A DNA stretch of 64,000 nucleotides from Rebecca billardiae RCC1528 (lineage: Eukaryota; Haptophyta), in the NCBI GenBank assembly GCA_965240325.2, contig OZ251252.1:1-64000 (forward strand), written 5' to 3'. The position numbers and the translations under genes were made by a program. Shown here piece by piece: positions 54,018 through 64,000 of this stretch. The notes beneath the pieces are model-generated. The model saw only the letters and a list, made by a program, of their open reading frames with translations. It was not told where the DNA came from and did no database searches. The number at the start of each line of letters is the position of its first letter. Position 1 is the stretch's first letter.

Positions 54018-57000
54018 ATGGGCGAGCAGCCCGCCGGCGCACATCCACCTGAAAAAGACGGCGCCGCCGCCGCGCAGGTCGCGGCGCTCCTCGACGCGAG
54101 CGGCGCGCCGACGGCGGACGGTGAGCCGCTCGCTCCCGTGCTCGCGTCTCTCGCGCGCGCGCGGCCGGCGTCGCGCGCGGGCGTCGCGCGCGCGCGCGCG
54201 CGCCCAGACATCTCGACGCTCACGCGCGCACGCCATCCCGCCCCGCCCGCCGCCGCCCGCGCGCGCCGCGCCGCGCAGGCTGCGCGACGCTCGCGCAGCT
54301 CATCGCCGGCACCAGCTCTGCGCACGGCGACGCGTTCCGCACGGCGGTCGTCGCGGCGGTGCGCGCGAGCCGCGAGGACGAGGTCTTGTCCGCGCTCGTC
54401 GCCAGCTCGGCGTGCATGGCCGCGCTCAACGGCTGGCTCGACGACGCGCGCGCCGCGTGCGCGGACGGCGGCGAGCCGGCCTCGGCCTCGGCGACGGCGG
54501 CCTGCCTTGGGCTGCTAGCGGCGCTGGGGCGGCTTCCGGTGACGGTGAAGGTGCGCCGCGCTGCCCCGCGCGCGCCGACGCACGCGTGCGCGCCCCGTGC
54601 CCCGTGCCCGGCCGTCTGCCGCCCGTGCGCTCGGCTGTGCCGCGTGCTGCTGCCGTGTGCGCGCTGTGCTCCGCTCGTCGGCGTGTGCAAGTGTGCGTGT
54701 GCGTGTGCGCGTGCGTGTGTGCGCGCTCTGCGCGTCGGGCCGCGGCCTGGGCGGCGGCGCGGCGATGTACTGGGCGGCTGCTCCGCATCGCGACCTTTGC
54801 CACCGACGAGTCCTCCACTCCCACGCCAGCCGACGCCGCACCGCTCGCCGCGCGCCGCACCGCCGCGTCCCGGCCTCGCCGGGCGCGCGCCGGCGCGGCG
54901 CGCGTCGGCGGCGCGGCGCCGCGCGCGGCCTGGCGTAGCCCGCGCCTGATGAGCGCGCCGCTCGAGCTGCCTCAGCAGCGTGATGGCGCCCGCGAGGCGA
55001 TGGGTGGGCCATGGACAAACTGTCGCCTTGCGGCCGGCGTGCCACGCGCGCTCATCAGCGGGCGCTGACAGCACTGAGCGTCGTTCGAGTTGACCGCGCT
55101 AACCGGAGGTGGCGCGGACTGCCGATCGATCCCGAGGGGCGGCGAGCGAGCGACTCGGCGCCGCCGGCGCAGGCGCGAGGACATCCATGTGTACATACGC
55201 TGTGCAACTGAATGGGCGGGATGCCTTCGTGCGCTCAGACGCGACGGTATCGCTCCAGCGTGTCCACTCCGCCGCTCCCGCCGACGCCCACGTCCCACGC
55301 GTGCGCTGCTGCATAACCGCCTCTCCTACCGCCTCAGCCGCTGTGCTCACGAGTGGCGTCGGGGCTTTTGCGGCGGCCATTTTTTTTCCAACTGCTCCGC
55401 CCCAAAAAGCTGCGCATTCTGCTGCTGGCCTTTTTTTCAGCAGCGGCGGGAATATTCTGGCCTGCCTTTTCCAAAAAGGTTGGCTTGCTTGCTACCGGAT
55501 TTTGCTTTTCTTTTCGGCAAAACCCGGTGGAAAGGCATGCAGAGGTCATCAATTGGGGGGCCCATGCAGCGCAGGGCCTTGGCTGGCCTCAAGAGCGGAG
55601 GCGGCGGGCGCACGCGCGCGGCGGGTCAGCACGCCTCGCGGCTGGCGCGCCCTCGGCGGGCGGCGTCGGCCCAGCTGCGCGGGCGGCGCCGCCTGCCGCG
55701 CGCCGCGGGCCGTGAGCGCGGTCGCTCGGCCGGCGGGCGCGCGGGCGCAGGCCGCGTCCGAGCGCGCCGCCGCGCTGGGCCGAGTGGGTGGCTGGCCGGA
55801 GCAGCTGCGACGGGCACGGCGGCGGCCAGAGCGTAGATGCGCGCTTCGGGGGGCGTGGTGTGCCGTGTGCCTGTGCCGCCTGCGTGCCTGTGCGTGTGCT
55901 GCCGGGTGCCGAGTGCTGCCGGGCGCCGGGCGCGGGGTGCGGGGTGCGGGGTGCAGAGTGCGCCACTGCGGAGTGCAGAGTGCCGTGCAGAGTGCAGACC
56001 GACTGGCTGATGGCCGGCGGCCATGCTGATGGATGGCGGCTGCCCGGATGTCGGCGCGCGGCCGATGGCGCGCGCGGGCCGTAGCGCGGCCCGTCGCGCG
56101 CGGCTGGGATGAGCCCTCACCCGCGGCTCCCCTTCGCCCTTCCGCCGAACCCGGCCCCGCCCCGCGCCGCGCTCGGCGCCGGCCGCGCCCTCCCCTGCGC
56201 GGCGCTCGACGGCCCGCCCCGCGCTCGCGCGCCGTGTGCGCGCGCGCGCGTGCGTGTGCGCGGTGTGCGCGCGTGTGCCCCGCAGGCGCTGCAACTGTCC
56301 GGCATCGGCAAGAGCCTCAACCGGCTGCGCAAGGCGGCGGGGCTGGACGCGGAGGCGGCGGGCGCGGCGGCGGCTCTGATGGACTCGTGGAAGCAGCGCG
56401 CGGCTAGCGGCGGCGCGGCGGACGCGGGCGCTCCCGCGGCCGCGGCCGCGCTGCCCGCGCGCTCGCCCACCGGCCCGCCGCCCGCCGGCTCGGCCGAGAT
56501 GTTCTCAGCGCAGCCGCCCGCGCAGCAGCCCGCGGAGGCCGCGGACCCGCTCGCCTCGCTCGACTCTCTGCGCGCCTCGAAGCCCTCGCTCGCGCCCTCC
56601 GCGCCCGCGCCACCCGGCCAGCCGTCCGCCGTCGCGCTCTGGGCCGCGCCGCTCACCGGGCGCAAGCGCGCGGCGCCCGACGAGGACGGCGCCGCCGAGG
56701 GCGCGCCGAGCGCGCCGCCCACGTCGGCGTTCGGCGCGGCGCTGAGCGGCGCCGGCGCGCTGGCGAGCACGCTGGGCGCGGGCGCGCGGCCGGGCGCGGG
56801 CGCGCCGCTCAGCATCAGCACGGGTGGCAGTGGCGGCGGCTGGAGCGGCCCACCCACCCCGTCCTCTGCCGAGCAGGGGCAGCAGGGGCAGCAGCGCGCG
56901 GCGTCCGCGGACGCGGGCGGCGCGCCCGCCGGCCCGCCGCCGCGCAAGCGCCGCCGCCGCGTCTCCTGGGCGCCCGCCGTCTCGCTCGCCGTGATCCGCG

Positions 57001-57713
57001 AGTTTGAGAAGGATGCCAACCGCGGCATGCACGCGGCTGCGGCGGCGGCCGCCGCCGCGGCCGCGGGCGACAGTGCGGAGACGTCGTCGTTTGGGCCGCT
57101 GCGCGCCGGGCTCTCGGGCGACTCGCTCGAGAACGCCGCGTCGCACGCCGACTTTGGCGTGATGTTCAACCACGCGCGGCACTCGCAGCACGGGCCAGCC
57201 GGCGCGCGCGCCGCCGGCCGTGCGGGCCAGGGTGCGGCCCCCCCCGCGCGCAGGTCGCAGCCGATCGCGACCCTCAGCTGGTGCGTGCGCGCGCGCGCGC
57301 GCGCGCCAAGGGTGCCCACACGAGCGGGCGCGTCGCGCGCGCGCCGCGCCGCGGCGCGAAGCGTCGCGTTGCGCGCGGGCGCTCACACGCGCCGCGCGCC
57401 CGCCGCCTGTGCCCACCCGCGCGCCGCGCGCCGCGCCTCGCCCGGCAGGCAATCGCCCGCTCGGCTGTCGGACGAGGCGGGCCGTCCGCTCGCGCTGAGG
57501 CGCGGCGAGAGCTCGACCGAGGTCGGGGCCCAGAACAAGCGCACAGGCGCCATCTACCAGCCCGGCGGCTACCTCTGGCTCGACCCGTGGCGGACCGAGC
57601 CGCCCAAGGAGCCCGCGGCCGACGGGCAGGGCGGCGACCCGCGCCGGGCGCGGCGCGCCGCCGCGCCGACGCCGACGCTGATCCCACTCGACGCCGAGCC
57701 CGAGCCCTCCTCC

Positions 57714-57748
<35 letters not shown>

Positions 57749-58448
57749 CGTGTCGGACGGCGGCTTCGGCGGCGGCCGCGGCTCGCCCACGCCGGCCGCG
57801 GACGGCGCGCGCGCCGCCGTGGGCGCGCTCGACTCGTACCCACCGCATGGCGGCGGCGGCGGCGGCGGCTTTGGTGTGGGCTCGGGCTTCCCGCCGACGA
57901 GCGCGCCCGATCTGGGCGGGCTGGGCGGGCTGGGCGGGCTGATGGGTGGCGGGCTCGGCGGCGGCATGCTCGGCGGGCTCGGAGGCAGCGCGGGCGACAA
58001 CGCGCTCGAGTACGCCAAGGCGATGCTCGCCGCCGGGCCCGCGGGGATGGGCGGCATGCCCACGCTGCCGCCCGGGCTGGGCGGGCTCGGCGGCGGGCTC
58101 GGCGGGCTCGGCCCAAACCCGATGGCGAGCATGTTCGGCGGCGCGCCGCCGCTCGGCGGGTTGGGCTTGCCCGGCGCGGACTTTGGGATGGGCGGCGGCG
58201 GCAACTGGGGCGGCGGCGGCAAATGGGACGGCGGCGGCGGCGGCGGTGGTGGTGGCAACTGGGACGGCGGCAACAAGGGCGGCGGCGGGCACCACGGCAA
58301 CGATCGCTTCCGCGGAGGCGACCGCGGCTCGCGCGGCGGCGGCCCGGGCGGCGGCGGCTCCCACTCGTACCGCACCAAGCCGTGCCGGTACCACCGCATG
58401 CCTAGCGGCTGCCGCAACGGCGACAAGTGCAACTTCCTCCACGACTGA
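54018..58448 (+). CDS. PPP1R10: PNUTS homologue (PP1 nuclear targeting subunit): TND, RVxF and CCCH zinc finger
   Basis: Exons 54018-54120, 54279-54550, 56286-57280 and 57449-58448 join in phase to 789 aa. Residues about 35-160 form a TFIIS N-terminal-like domain: FRTAVVAAVRASREDEVLSA, MAALNGWLDDAR, LGLLAALGRLPVTVKALQLS then GIGKSLNRLRK, and LMDSWKQRA. A PP1-docking RVxF motif follows in KRRRRVSWAPAVSLAVIREF (RVSW, as TVTW in animal PNUTS). Then come PTPTLIPLDAEPEP, close to the animal K-L-I-P-L-D-E-E segment, long Gly-rich and Pro-rich tracts, and a C-terminal CCCH finger (TKPCRYHRMPSGCRNGDKCN, then FLHD). Order and content match metazoan PNUTS, which recruits PP1 to chromatin and the RNA polymerase II termination machinery. 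The second intron, 1735 bp, is about ten times longer than the others here. ATG 54018 is chosen because coding text starts there. Confidence 0.9.
54551..56285 (+). other. Oversized intron 2 of the PNUTS homologue
   Basis: The donor GTGCGCCGC follows the ...LPVTVK codons, and the acceptor CCCCGCAG precedes ALQLSGIGK. The intron splits the TFIIS-like domain. It contains a GTGTGCGTGTGC tract (54680-54725), an AT/T-rich patch (55375-55560, with T8, T7 and CCTTTTCCAAAAAGG), and GGGTGCGG/CAGAGTGC minisatellite-like repeats (55920-56000). Nearby introns are 70-310 bp, so an internal insertion is likely. Confidence 0.7.
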
Positions 58449-59685
58449 GGCTGAGCAGGCGCCGAGGTCGAGGACCAGTGAGGCGGGGCGAGCACCGCGG
58501 CGGTGCAGCCGCACGGCGCTGACCGTGCCGCGTGCCGCGTGCGGCCTCGCGATGAGTACGGTACTGACGCCTGCTGAACCCGCGAGCCGGGGCGACCGGC
58601 GGGCGGGCGGACGCGCATCTCAATCGCAATTATCAGGCCGGCGCGGACGTTCCGACTGCAGGCTACGTATACGACTACTGTTACGAATATTATGACGACG
58701 GCCCGGCCTCAGACTATCCCGGATCATTATCTCACATCGACATCGTCATCTGACTGACATCTGTCAATATAATATATATATAATTAATATATAATAAAAC
58801 GGTTCTACTAGCTGCTGCTACTCAGTGAGGTTCCGAAGGTCGCGCACCGCGTGAATTAATATACGTACTGTAGTCGTACGAGTTGGCATATATATATGCA
58901 TCCCGATTGCCGATGCGCCGCCGCCGATTCCGATCACGGCGGATCATGATGCCGGCCGACGACTGACTCTGAGTGGGCTGTGCCGCGGCGCGCGGCGCTC
59001 TGATAGCGCTGACTACGAGTCGCCAGCCTCTGGCGGTCTGATCGGCCCGTGAACCGCTCACCTCATCATAATGCACATCATCTGCGCGGTCGGCCCGGTC
59101 ACACGAGTTCCGATGCCAGCGAATATTTGTAGGCACTGCCGGCGCGCGGCATTAAGGCCGCGGCGGGCGCGCAAGTTATCCTGCCCGAGTGGAACAGTAG
59201 CAGTAGCATCAGAGATGCCCGCAGCCATGCCACTACCATTCGCTCGTCCGCAAGCGATAGCAGCGAACCAGCCGCATGCGCATGGACTCAGCCGCGCAGC
59301 CGCCCCGGACCCGAGGCGTCGAACGGCCGCGCGGCGGAGGCTGGCGCGGGCGACGCGGTCTGACCGACCGCCCGTTGCGGACTTCGCAGTCCCAGCACGC
59401 GTCCACTCGGGCGGACTCGCGCGCAACCGTGGTCGACGCTGCAGGGAGGAGCGGCTCCACTCGCCGTAGCCGCGTCTGGTGCGCCCCTGCCGCCCAGCCG
59501 GCACGGGCTTGCTTGTTGGTGACCTTGTTGGTGCAGCGATGATCGAGCTGGCGCGGCCGCCATCGTGCAAGTTGCAACCCGAGCGGCAGGCCGAGCTGCT
59601 CGAGTGAACGGGAGCCGTTGTACGAGCGACGGCCTTGGCCACAGCGCCACCACCACCGCGAGGGGACGCGCGCGAGCGGGAGCAG
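58449..59685. other. Intergenic spacer
   Basis: No gene supported. From 58660 to 59060 it has the AT-microsatellite style seen in other spacers (CAATATAATATATATATAATTA at about 58766-58790, CATATATATATGC near 58888). From about 59270 it becomes GC-rich and leads into the IFT74 start. An unspliced 5' UTR or small upstream exon could lie here. Confidence 0.45.
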
Positions 59686-62356
59686 ATGAGCGCGCAGCGG
59701 CCGAGCTCGCGGCACGGCGCGCCTGGCGGCATGCAGCGCCCCGGCTCGCGCGGCGGTGCGGGCGCGCCGCCGATGCCCGGCCCGACCGGCGGCGCCTCCG
59801 CCAACCCGTACGTGCAGGCGCAGCCGCCGATGGGTCCGGGCATGGGCGCGCCCGCGCCGATGGGCGGGCGGCCGGGCACGGGGCAGCGGCCGGGCACGGG
59901 CGCGGGCGGCGGCGCGCGCCCCGGCTCCGCCGCGCGGCAGGGCACCGCGGGCGGCCCCAAGAACTTTGGCGGCATCGGCCTGAACACGGCGGTGTCGGTC
60001 GAGCACCGGCCGGTCACGCAGCAGGGCATGCGCGGCTCGACGGCGGTGGGCGCGCGCGCGGGGCCGGGGCGGCAGATCCAGGACCGGAACTACTTCCTGG
60101 GCGAGCTGCGCGCGCGGTGCACCGAGGTCGAGGACGAGACGGCCAAGCTCACCGCGCAGGCCGAGGCGGCGCGCGAGGACAATGCGTCGTACGGCGCGCT
60201 CGAGCGCAAGTACGAGGGGCTGTCCAACGAGATGCGCGCGCTGCAGGGGCAGCTGGCGGACTACAACCTGCTGCTCGACCGCTCGCGGCTCGGCCGCGAG
60301 CCCGCGGACATCTTCGACGAGACGGCGCAGCTCAAGGTGCGCGCGCGCGCCGCGCGGCCGCGCGCCGCGCGCCTCCGCTCGCGGTGCTCGCGCCGCCGAC
60401 GCGCGCGCCCCCCGGCGCGCGGCCGTTGCTGCGACCGCGCGCGCGCGGCCGGCGCGCAGGCGACGAACGCGCAGGAGCGGCAGCTCGCGGACTCGCTCTT
60501 CAACGGGCGGCAGGTCGCGGAGGCGCGCATCCGCGAGCTCGAGGGCGCGATGTTCGAGCACTCGCAGCGGCTGGCTGAGCGCATGGCGGAGATGGAGCCG
60601 TCCAAGCGCGAGCTGTTCGCAAGGCTGCAGGAGGAGAAGGGCGCGCTGCTCGCCGAGCTGCCCAAGCGGCAGGCGGCGCTGCTCGAGCTCACCGAGCGGG
60701 TGGCCGCGGCGGAGGCGGCGGCGGCGCGCGACGCGGGCCGCGCCGAGCTCGTCTCGCTGCACGCCTCGATCCGGAGCCTCACCGAGCGCGTGAGCGGCCT
60801 GCAGGACTCGGCGGAGGAGGTGCCGCTGAGCGCGGAGCAGCAGCGCGACAGGCTGCTGGCCAACGTCAAGCGGCAGAACGCGGAGATCCAGGCGGCGGAG
60901 AAGGTGCGTGGCAGCCGGGGGTGGCGCGTGGGCGGGGCGGCAGCGCGCGCTCCACACGCCCCATCTGTCCCTCCTTCCCGCCTGCCCCCGCTGACCCTCT
61001 GCCCCGCCCGGCGTGCCGCTGCCGCTGCCTCTGCCGCTGCCGCTGCCGCTGCCTCTGCCGCTGCCGCTGCCGCTGCCTCTGCCGCTGCCGCTGCCGCTGC
61101 CTCTGCCTCTGCCGCTGCCCCTGCCTCTGCCCCTGCCTCTGCCGCTGCCCCTGCCTCTGCCACGCTGCCTCTGCATCTGCCGCTGCGACGCTGCGTCAGA
61201 CGATCGGCGAGGCTGGCGAGCAGCTCAAGAAGCACCGCGCGCAGCTGAGCAACATCAACCAGGAGCTGCAGCGCGCGGGCGGCGGCGCGGGGCCCAACGG
61301 CGACGGCGGGTCTGCGGACAAGGAGGCCAAGTACGAGCAGCTGCTGGCGCGCGACGCGGAGATGCAGCAGCTGATCGACACGTTCGACGAGACGCACGCG
61401 GCCGAGACGGCGCGGCTGGACGAGCTGCGCGCGCAGATCACCGCCGCGCTGACGGGGATCTCGAAGCAGCTCGAGGCGTCGGCGACGCTCGAGAGCGGCG
61501 GCGGCGGCGAGGCCGGCAACGGCGTCTCCGCCGCGCAGCTCGCCGAGCTTCGCTCCGAGCTCTCGTTCAAGGCGGGGCAGATGGAGGCGGCCGAGCGCAC
61601 CGCGCAGCGGCTGGTCGCGGAGAAGGAGAAGCGGTGAGCGCGGCTGGCTGCGCGTGTGGCACCCCGGCCCTGCCTGCCTCCGCGCGCGCACGCGCGCGCC
61701 CACCTCACGGCGCGGCGGCGCGCGTGCCGCTGCACTCACGCAACCCCTCGCCCGCGCGCCCGCGCGCCCGCGCGCCCGCGCGCCCGCGCGTGCGCGCTGC
61801 GCAGGCACAACGAGCTCGAGAAGATCAAGACGCTCGACGCCAAGATCTCGCACGAGCTCGGCCAGCTCACCGACAAGATGGGCTCGATGACGTCCGAGCT
61901 CGCCTCGTTCAAGGACATCCGGCAGCTCAAGGAAGACGCCGAGATGCGCCGCCAGACCTACTCGGACGCGCGCGGCACGCTGCGCGCGCGGCAGGAGGCG
62001 GCGCGCCGCGCGGGCGTGCAGCGCAAGGCGCTGTACGAGCAGGCCAAGGCCGCGCTCGCAGACGACCAGACCGCCGCCGGGCTCGAGGCGCTCGAGCAGA
62101 AGCTGCGCCACTACGAGAGCACCGTGTTCATGCTGCAGGAGTACGTGCACGCAAAGGTGCGCAGCGCCGCGCGGCGGGGTGGTGCGCGGCGCGGCGCGCG
62201 GCGCGGCCTCGCTCACGCGCGCGCGTCCCGGTGGTGGCCTGCTCGGCGGCGCGCGCGCAGGGCCGCGAGTCCGACTTTGCGACCCTCAAGGGTGACTGCG
62301 AGAACATGCTTGGCACCATCAACCGCACCGCGCTGCTCGTCATGCGCGACCGCTAG
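59686..62356 (+). CDS. IFT74: Intraflagellar transport protein IFT74
   Basis: Exons 59686-60336, 60460-60903, 61200-61633, 61805-62156 and 62261-62356 join in phase to 658 aa (about 600 in animals). The N-terminal 130 residues are Pro/Gly/Arg-rich and basic (tubulin-tail binding in IFT74/81), ending with VEHRPVTQQGMRG and RQIQDRNYFLGELRARCTEV, both near-diagnostic for IFT74. The rest is coiled coil: LQGQLADYNLLLDRSRLGRE, DTFDETHAAETARLDELRAQ, ELRSELSFKAGQMEAAERTA, and near the end QEYVHAKGRESDFATLKGDC, matching the animal K-E-F-I-A-T-K-S-Q-E-S-D-Y segment. IFT74 pairs with IFT81 in the IFT-B core, which carries tubulin and cargo into cilia. The start at 59686 (MSAQRPSSRHGAPGG) gives the expected short N-terminus. 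No defects were seen. Confidence 0.95.
61017..61185 (+). repeat. CTGCCG/CTGCCT hexamer array inside an IFT74 intron
   Basis: About 170 bp of CTGCCG and CTGCCT hexamers fills most of the third intron and runs close to the acceptor at 61199. It doubles as a long pyrimidine-rich tract before the splice site. Because it is six-periodic it is open in all frames and can be mistaken for Ala/Ser or Leu/Pro coding. Confidence 0.9.
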
Positions 62357-63435
62357 CCGCGCCCGGACGCGTGCCACAGGCATCGCCGCCTGTCACGGCG
62401 CGGCGGCCTCGTTGGTCGAGCGAGTGGAGCGACCCGCGTCCCTCGCGTCGGCGTGGGCAGAGCCGGCGGCATGATGAGATGGGCAGGCTGCAGAGTGCAG
62501 TCGGGTCCCCTCACGGTAATACTCCTGCTTCGGCACACATCTTTAATGAACTACTATGGTGTCAGCCCAATGACTCAAATGAGGCCTACTCCTCATCCCA
62601 CCGGTATCATATATATATGGGCGTGCAGGGGTAAGGTGGTTCCCTAAAATCCCCTAGCTGTATGTGAGCCTGCCCCTGCACAGGTACAATTTTGACGGGC
62701 ACATCCAATAAGGTCTGGCGCTCTGCAGTGGCGGATGCCAGCTGAAACTGGGGCTTTTGGCCCAGTTTGCGATGGCACAGTGGGGGGCTTCGCGGGTCAG
62801 TAAACTGGGGAAAAGCCTCAGTTTCAGATGGCACGCGCCCACTGCGGCCGTGCCATCGCAAACTGGGCCGAATCGCCCAGTTTGCGTGTGCACGGGGACG
62901 CACTGCGGCCGGCTGCAACTTGGCTCAGCATGGGGCAGCTGTCCACAGCCCAGGCGGGGCGTCACCGCCTGCGGGCCGCCGGTGGGCAGGGCCGACGGCG
63001 TCGCAGAGCTCATGCGTGGGAGCGGCGCGTTGAGAAGGCAACCAAGGTCGAGAAGGAGGGGGCAAGGCCGGCAAGCAGCAGGGGCCACCGGTACGTTCGT
63101 ACATGCCTCCACACCGGTGCACATCACCCTTGCTCGCGGCCGTGACCTGTGCTGGCACTCACCTCATCATCGCCCACCATGCAGTGGCGGCCGAGCTAAG
63201 GCGAATACTCACAGGCACCGAACACGCATCGGCGGTGCCCACTGGTGCTGGCATGCTGTCCTCTACTTGCTGTCGGACAGCAAGCGGAGACGGCACCGCC
63301 GCAGCTGCGAGCGGGTGAGGTGCTGCTCTGCTCAGCGAGGCTGAGAGGCTGAGCACGGATCACGGATGGTGAGCCCTGGTCTCTCAACGCATCCAGGAGA
63401 GCAGTTGGTGCATAACTGTGCTCAGGCGTGCAGGA
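62357..63435. other. Intergenic region downstream of IFT74
   Basis: No gene supported. It contains a 20-bp perfect inverted repeat (listed separately), a short AT tract (ATATATATGGGCG near 62610) and scattered short frames with no consistent protein-like text. Confidence 0.45.
62759..62869. repeat. Perfect 20-bp inverted repeat within a small palindromic element
   Basis: GGCCCAGTTTGCGATGGCAC (62759-62778) is matched exactly inverted at 62850-62869. A second, imperfect pair overlaps it: GATGCCAGCTGAAACTGGGG before 62755 and CCTCAGTTTCAGATGGCA near 62816-62833. CCCAGTTTGCG recurs at 62876-62886. The density of CAGTTT/AAACTG words suggests a small foldback element or a transcribed hairpin. Confidence 0.8.
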
Positions 63436-64000
63436 CCAACCATCCGGTGCTGCTTCAAGCACCCGCGCCAACAGCGGCGGTACTCAACTCCACGCTGCTC
63501 ATGCGGCCACACAGCTGCAGGGATGGTGCCACGGCGGGCGGCGGCGGTCGACGCAGCTGTCAGCTCGGCGGTGCGCGCCCGAGGGGCCTAGGCGACGAAC
63601 GCGCCGAGCGCGGTGTGGCTGCTCGCTTCGCCCAGCGCGCGCGAGCCGCTGCCATCGGGCGCTGCTGCGCCCGCGCCCAGCCGGGGCAGCAGCAGCTGCG
63701 CTCGACTCCGCGCCGAGTGCGGCGGCAGCAGCGGGGATGGTGCCACGGCGGGCGGCGGCGGTCGCTGGAGCTGGCAGCTCGGTGGTCTGCGCCCGAGGAG
63801 CCTGGGCGCTGGGCGCACCGAGCGCGGTGACGCTGCTCGCCTCGCCCAACGCGCTGGAGCCGCTGCCACCGGGCGCCGCTGCGCCCGCGCCCAGCTTGGG
63901 CAGCAGCAGCTGCGCTCGACTCCGCGCCGAGTGCGGCGGCAGCAGCAGGGATGGTGACACGGCGGGCGGCGGCGGTCGCTGGAGCTGGCAGCTCGGTGGT
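63436..64000. repeat. 214-bp tandem satellite, running off the window
   Basis: GGATGGTGCCACGGCGGGCG occurs at 63521 and 63735, and with one change at 63949, an exact 214-bp spacing. The shared unit includes CGAGCGCGGTG, CCCGCGCCCAGC, GGGCAGCAGCAGCTGCGCTC and GCCGAGTGCGGCGGCAGCAG. A more degenerate copy is recognisable upstream from about 63436 (CATCCGGTGCTGCTTC, ACTCAACTCCACGCTGCTC). Since 214 is not a multiple of three, the frame changes with every unit and the array is not read as one protein. Confidence 0.85.

Noticed and set aside
59233-62216. Long minus-strand frames of about 650 codons
   Set aside because: Antisense to IFT74, whose plus-strand coiled-coil motifs are diagnostic.
61013-62356. 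447-codon plus frame starting in Leu/Pro repeats
   Set aside because: The start is the CTGCCG intron array and the remainder is out of frame with IFT74; the IFT74 exon model explains the region.

Overview
The window is the left end of a eukaryotic nuclear chromosome. It opens with about 1.33 kb of CCCTAA telomere repeat (TTAGGG type) and continues into very GC-rich sequence (about 70% by eye) with intron-split genes on both strands. Introns follow one style: donor GTGCGC or GTGAG, a body of GC/CG runs with little pyrimidine tract, and acceptor GCGCAG or CGCAG. Many are open in one frame, so long ORFs run straight through them. The telomere type, intron style, ciliary genes and a SET-domain protein with a signal-plus-transit-like leader together suggest a flagellated alga with a complex plastid, most likely a haptophyte. 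That assignment is inference, and genus cannot be judged.

Layout. 1-1.33 kb: telomere. 1.3-12.8 kb: subtelomere with one frameshifted unknown gene, three copies of a tandem unit, one copy of a dispersed 1.3 kb repeat and a 1.4 kb element with perfect 32-bp terminal inverted repeats (TIRs). 12.8-18.4 kb: a divergent pair, a BAT2_N/PRRC2-like protein and a RuBisCO-methyltransferase-like SET protein. 20.5-24.0 kb: a TIR transposon with decayed genes and an Ala/Gly minisatellite. 24.4-29.3 kb: V-ATPase subunit C, a two-helix membrane protein and a five-exon unknown gene. 30.2-31.2 kb: a broken or unresolved coiled-coil gene. 32.7-36.5 kb: a divergent glycan pair (glycosyltransferase and glycosidase-like propeller protein). 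37.7-41.4 kb: a hybrid histidine kinase. 41.8-47.7 kb: a block of foldback and TIR elements, including a MITE with one arm expanded to a 34-G run. 48.0-52.4 kb: a divergent ciliary pair (outer-dynein-arm docking-like coiled coil and NDPK-like protein with a DPY-30-like tail). 52.7-53.8 kb: a foldback element with 397-bp arms and a 5-bp target-site duplication. 54.0-58.4 kb: a PNUTS (PPP1R10) homologue. 59.7-62.4 kb: IFT74. 63.4-64.0 kb: a 214-bp satellite running off the edge.

How the genes relate. IFT74, the docking-like coiled coil and the NDPK/DPY-30-like protein all point to a motile cilium. V-ATPase C, PNUTS and the BAT2-like protein are housekeeping or RNA/phosphatase functions. The kinase gives a phosphorelay input. 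Genes are often arranged head to head with short shared upstream regions (about 80-360 bp), so shared promoters are likely. The gaps between genes hold mobile elements from at least five unrelated families, or AT-microsatellite-bearing spacers with no visible gene.
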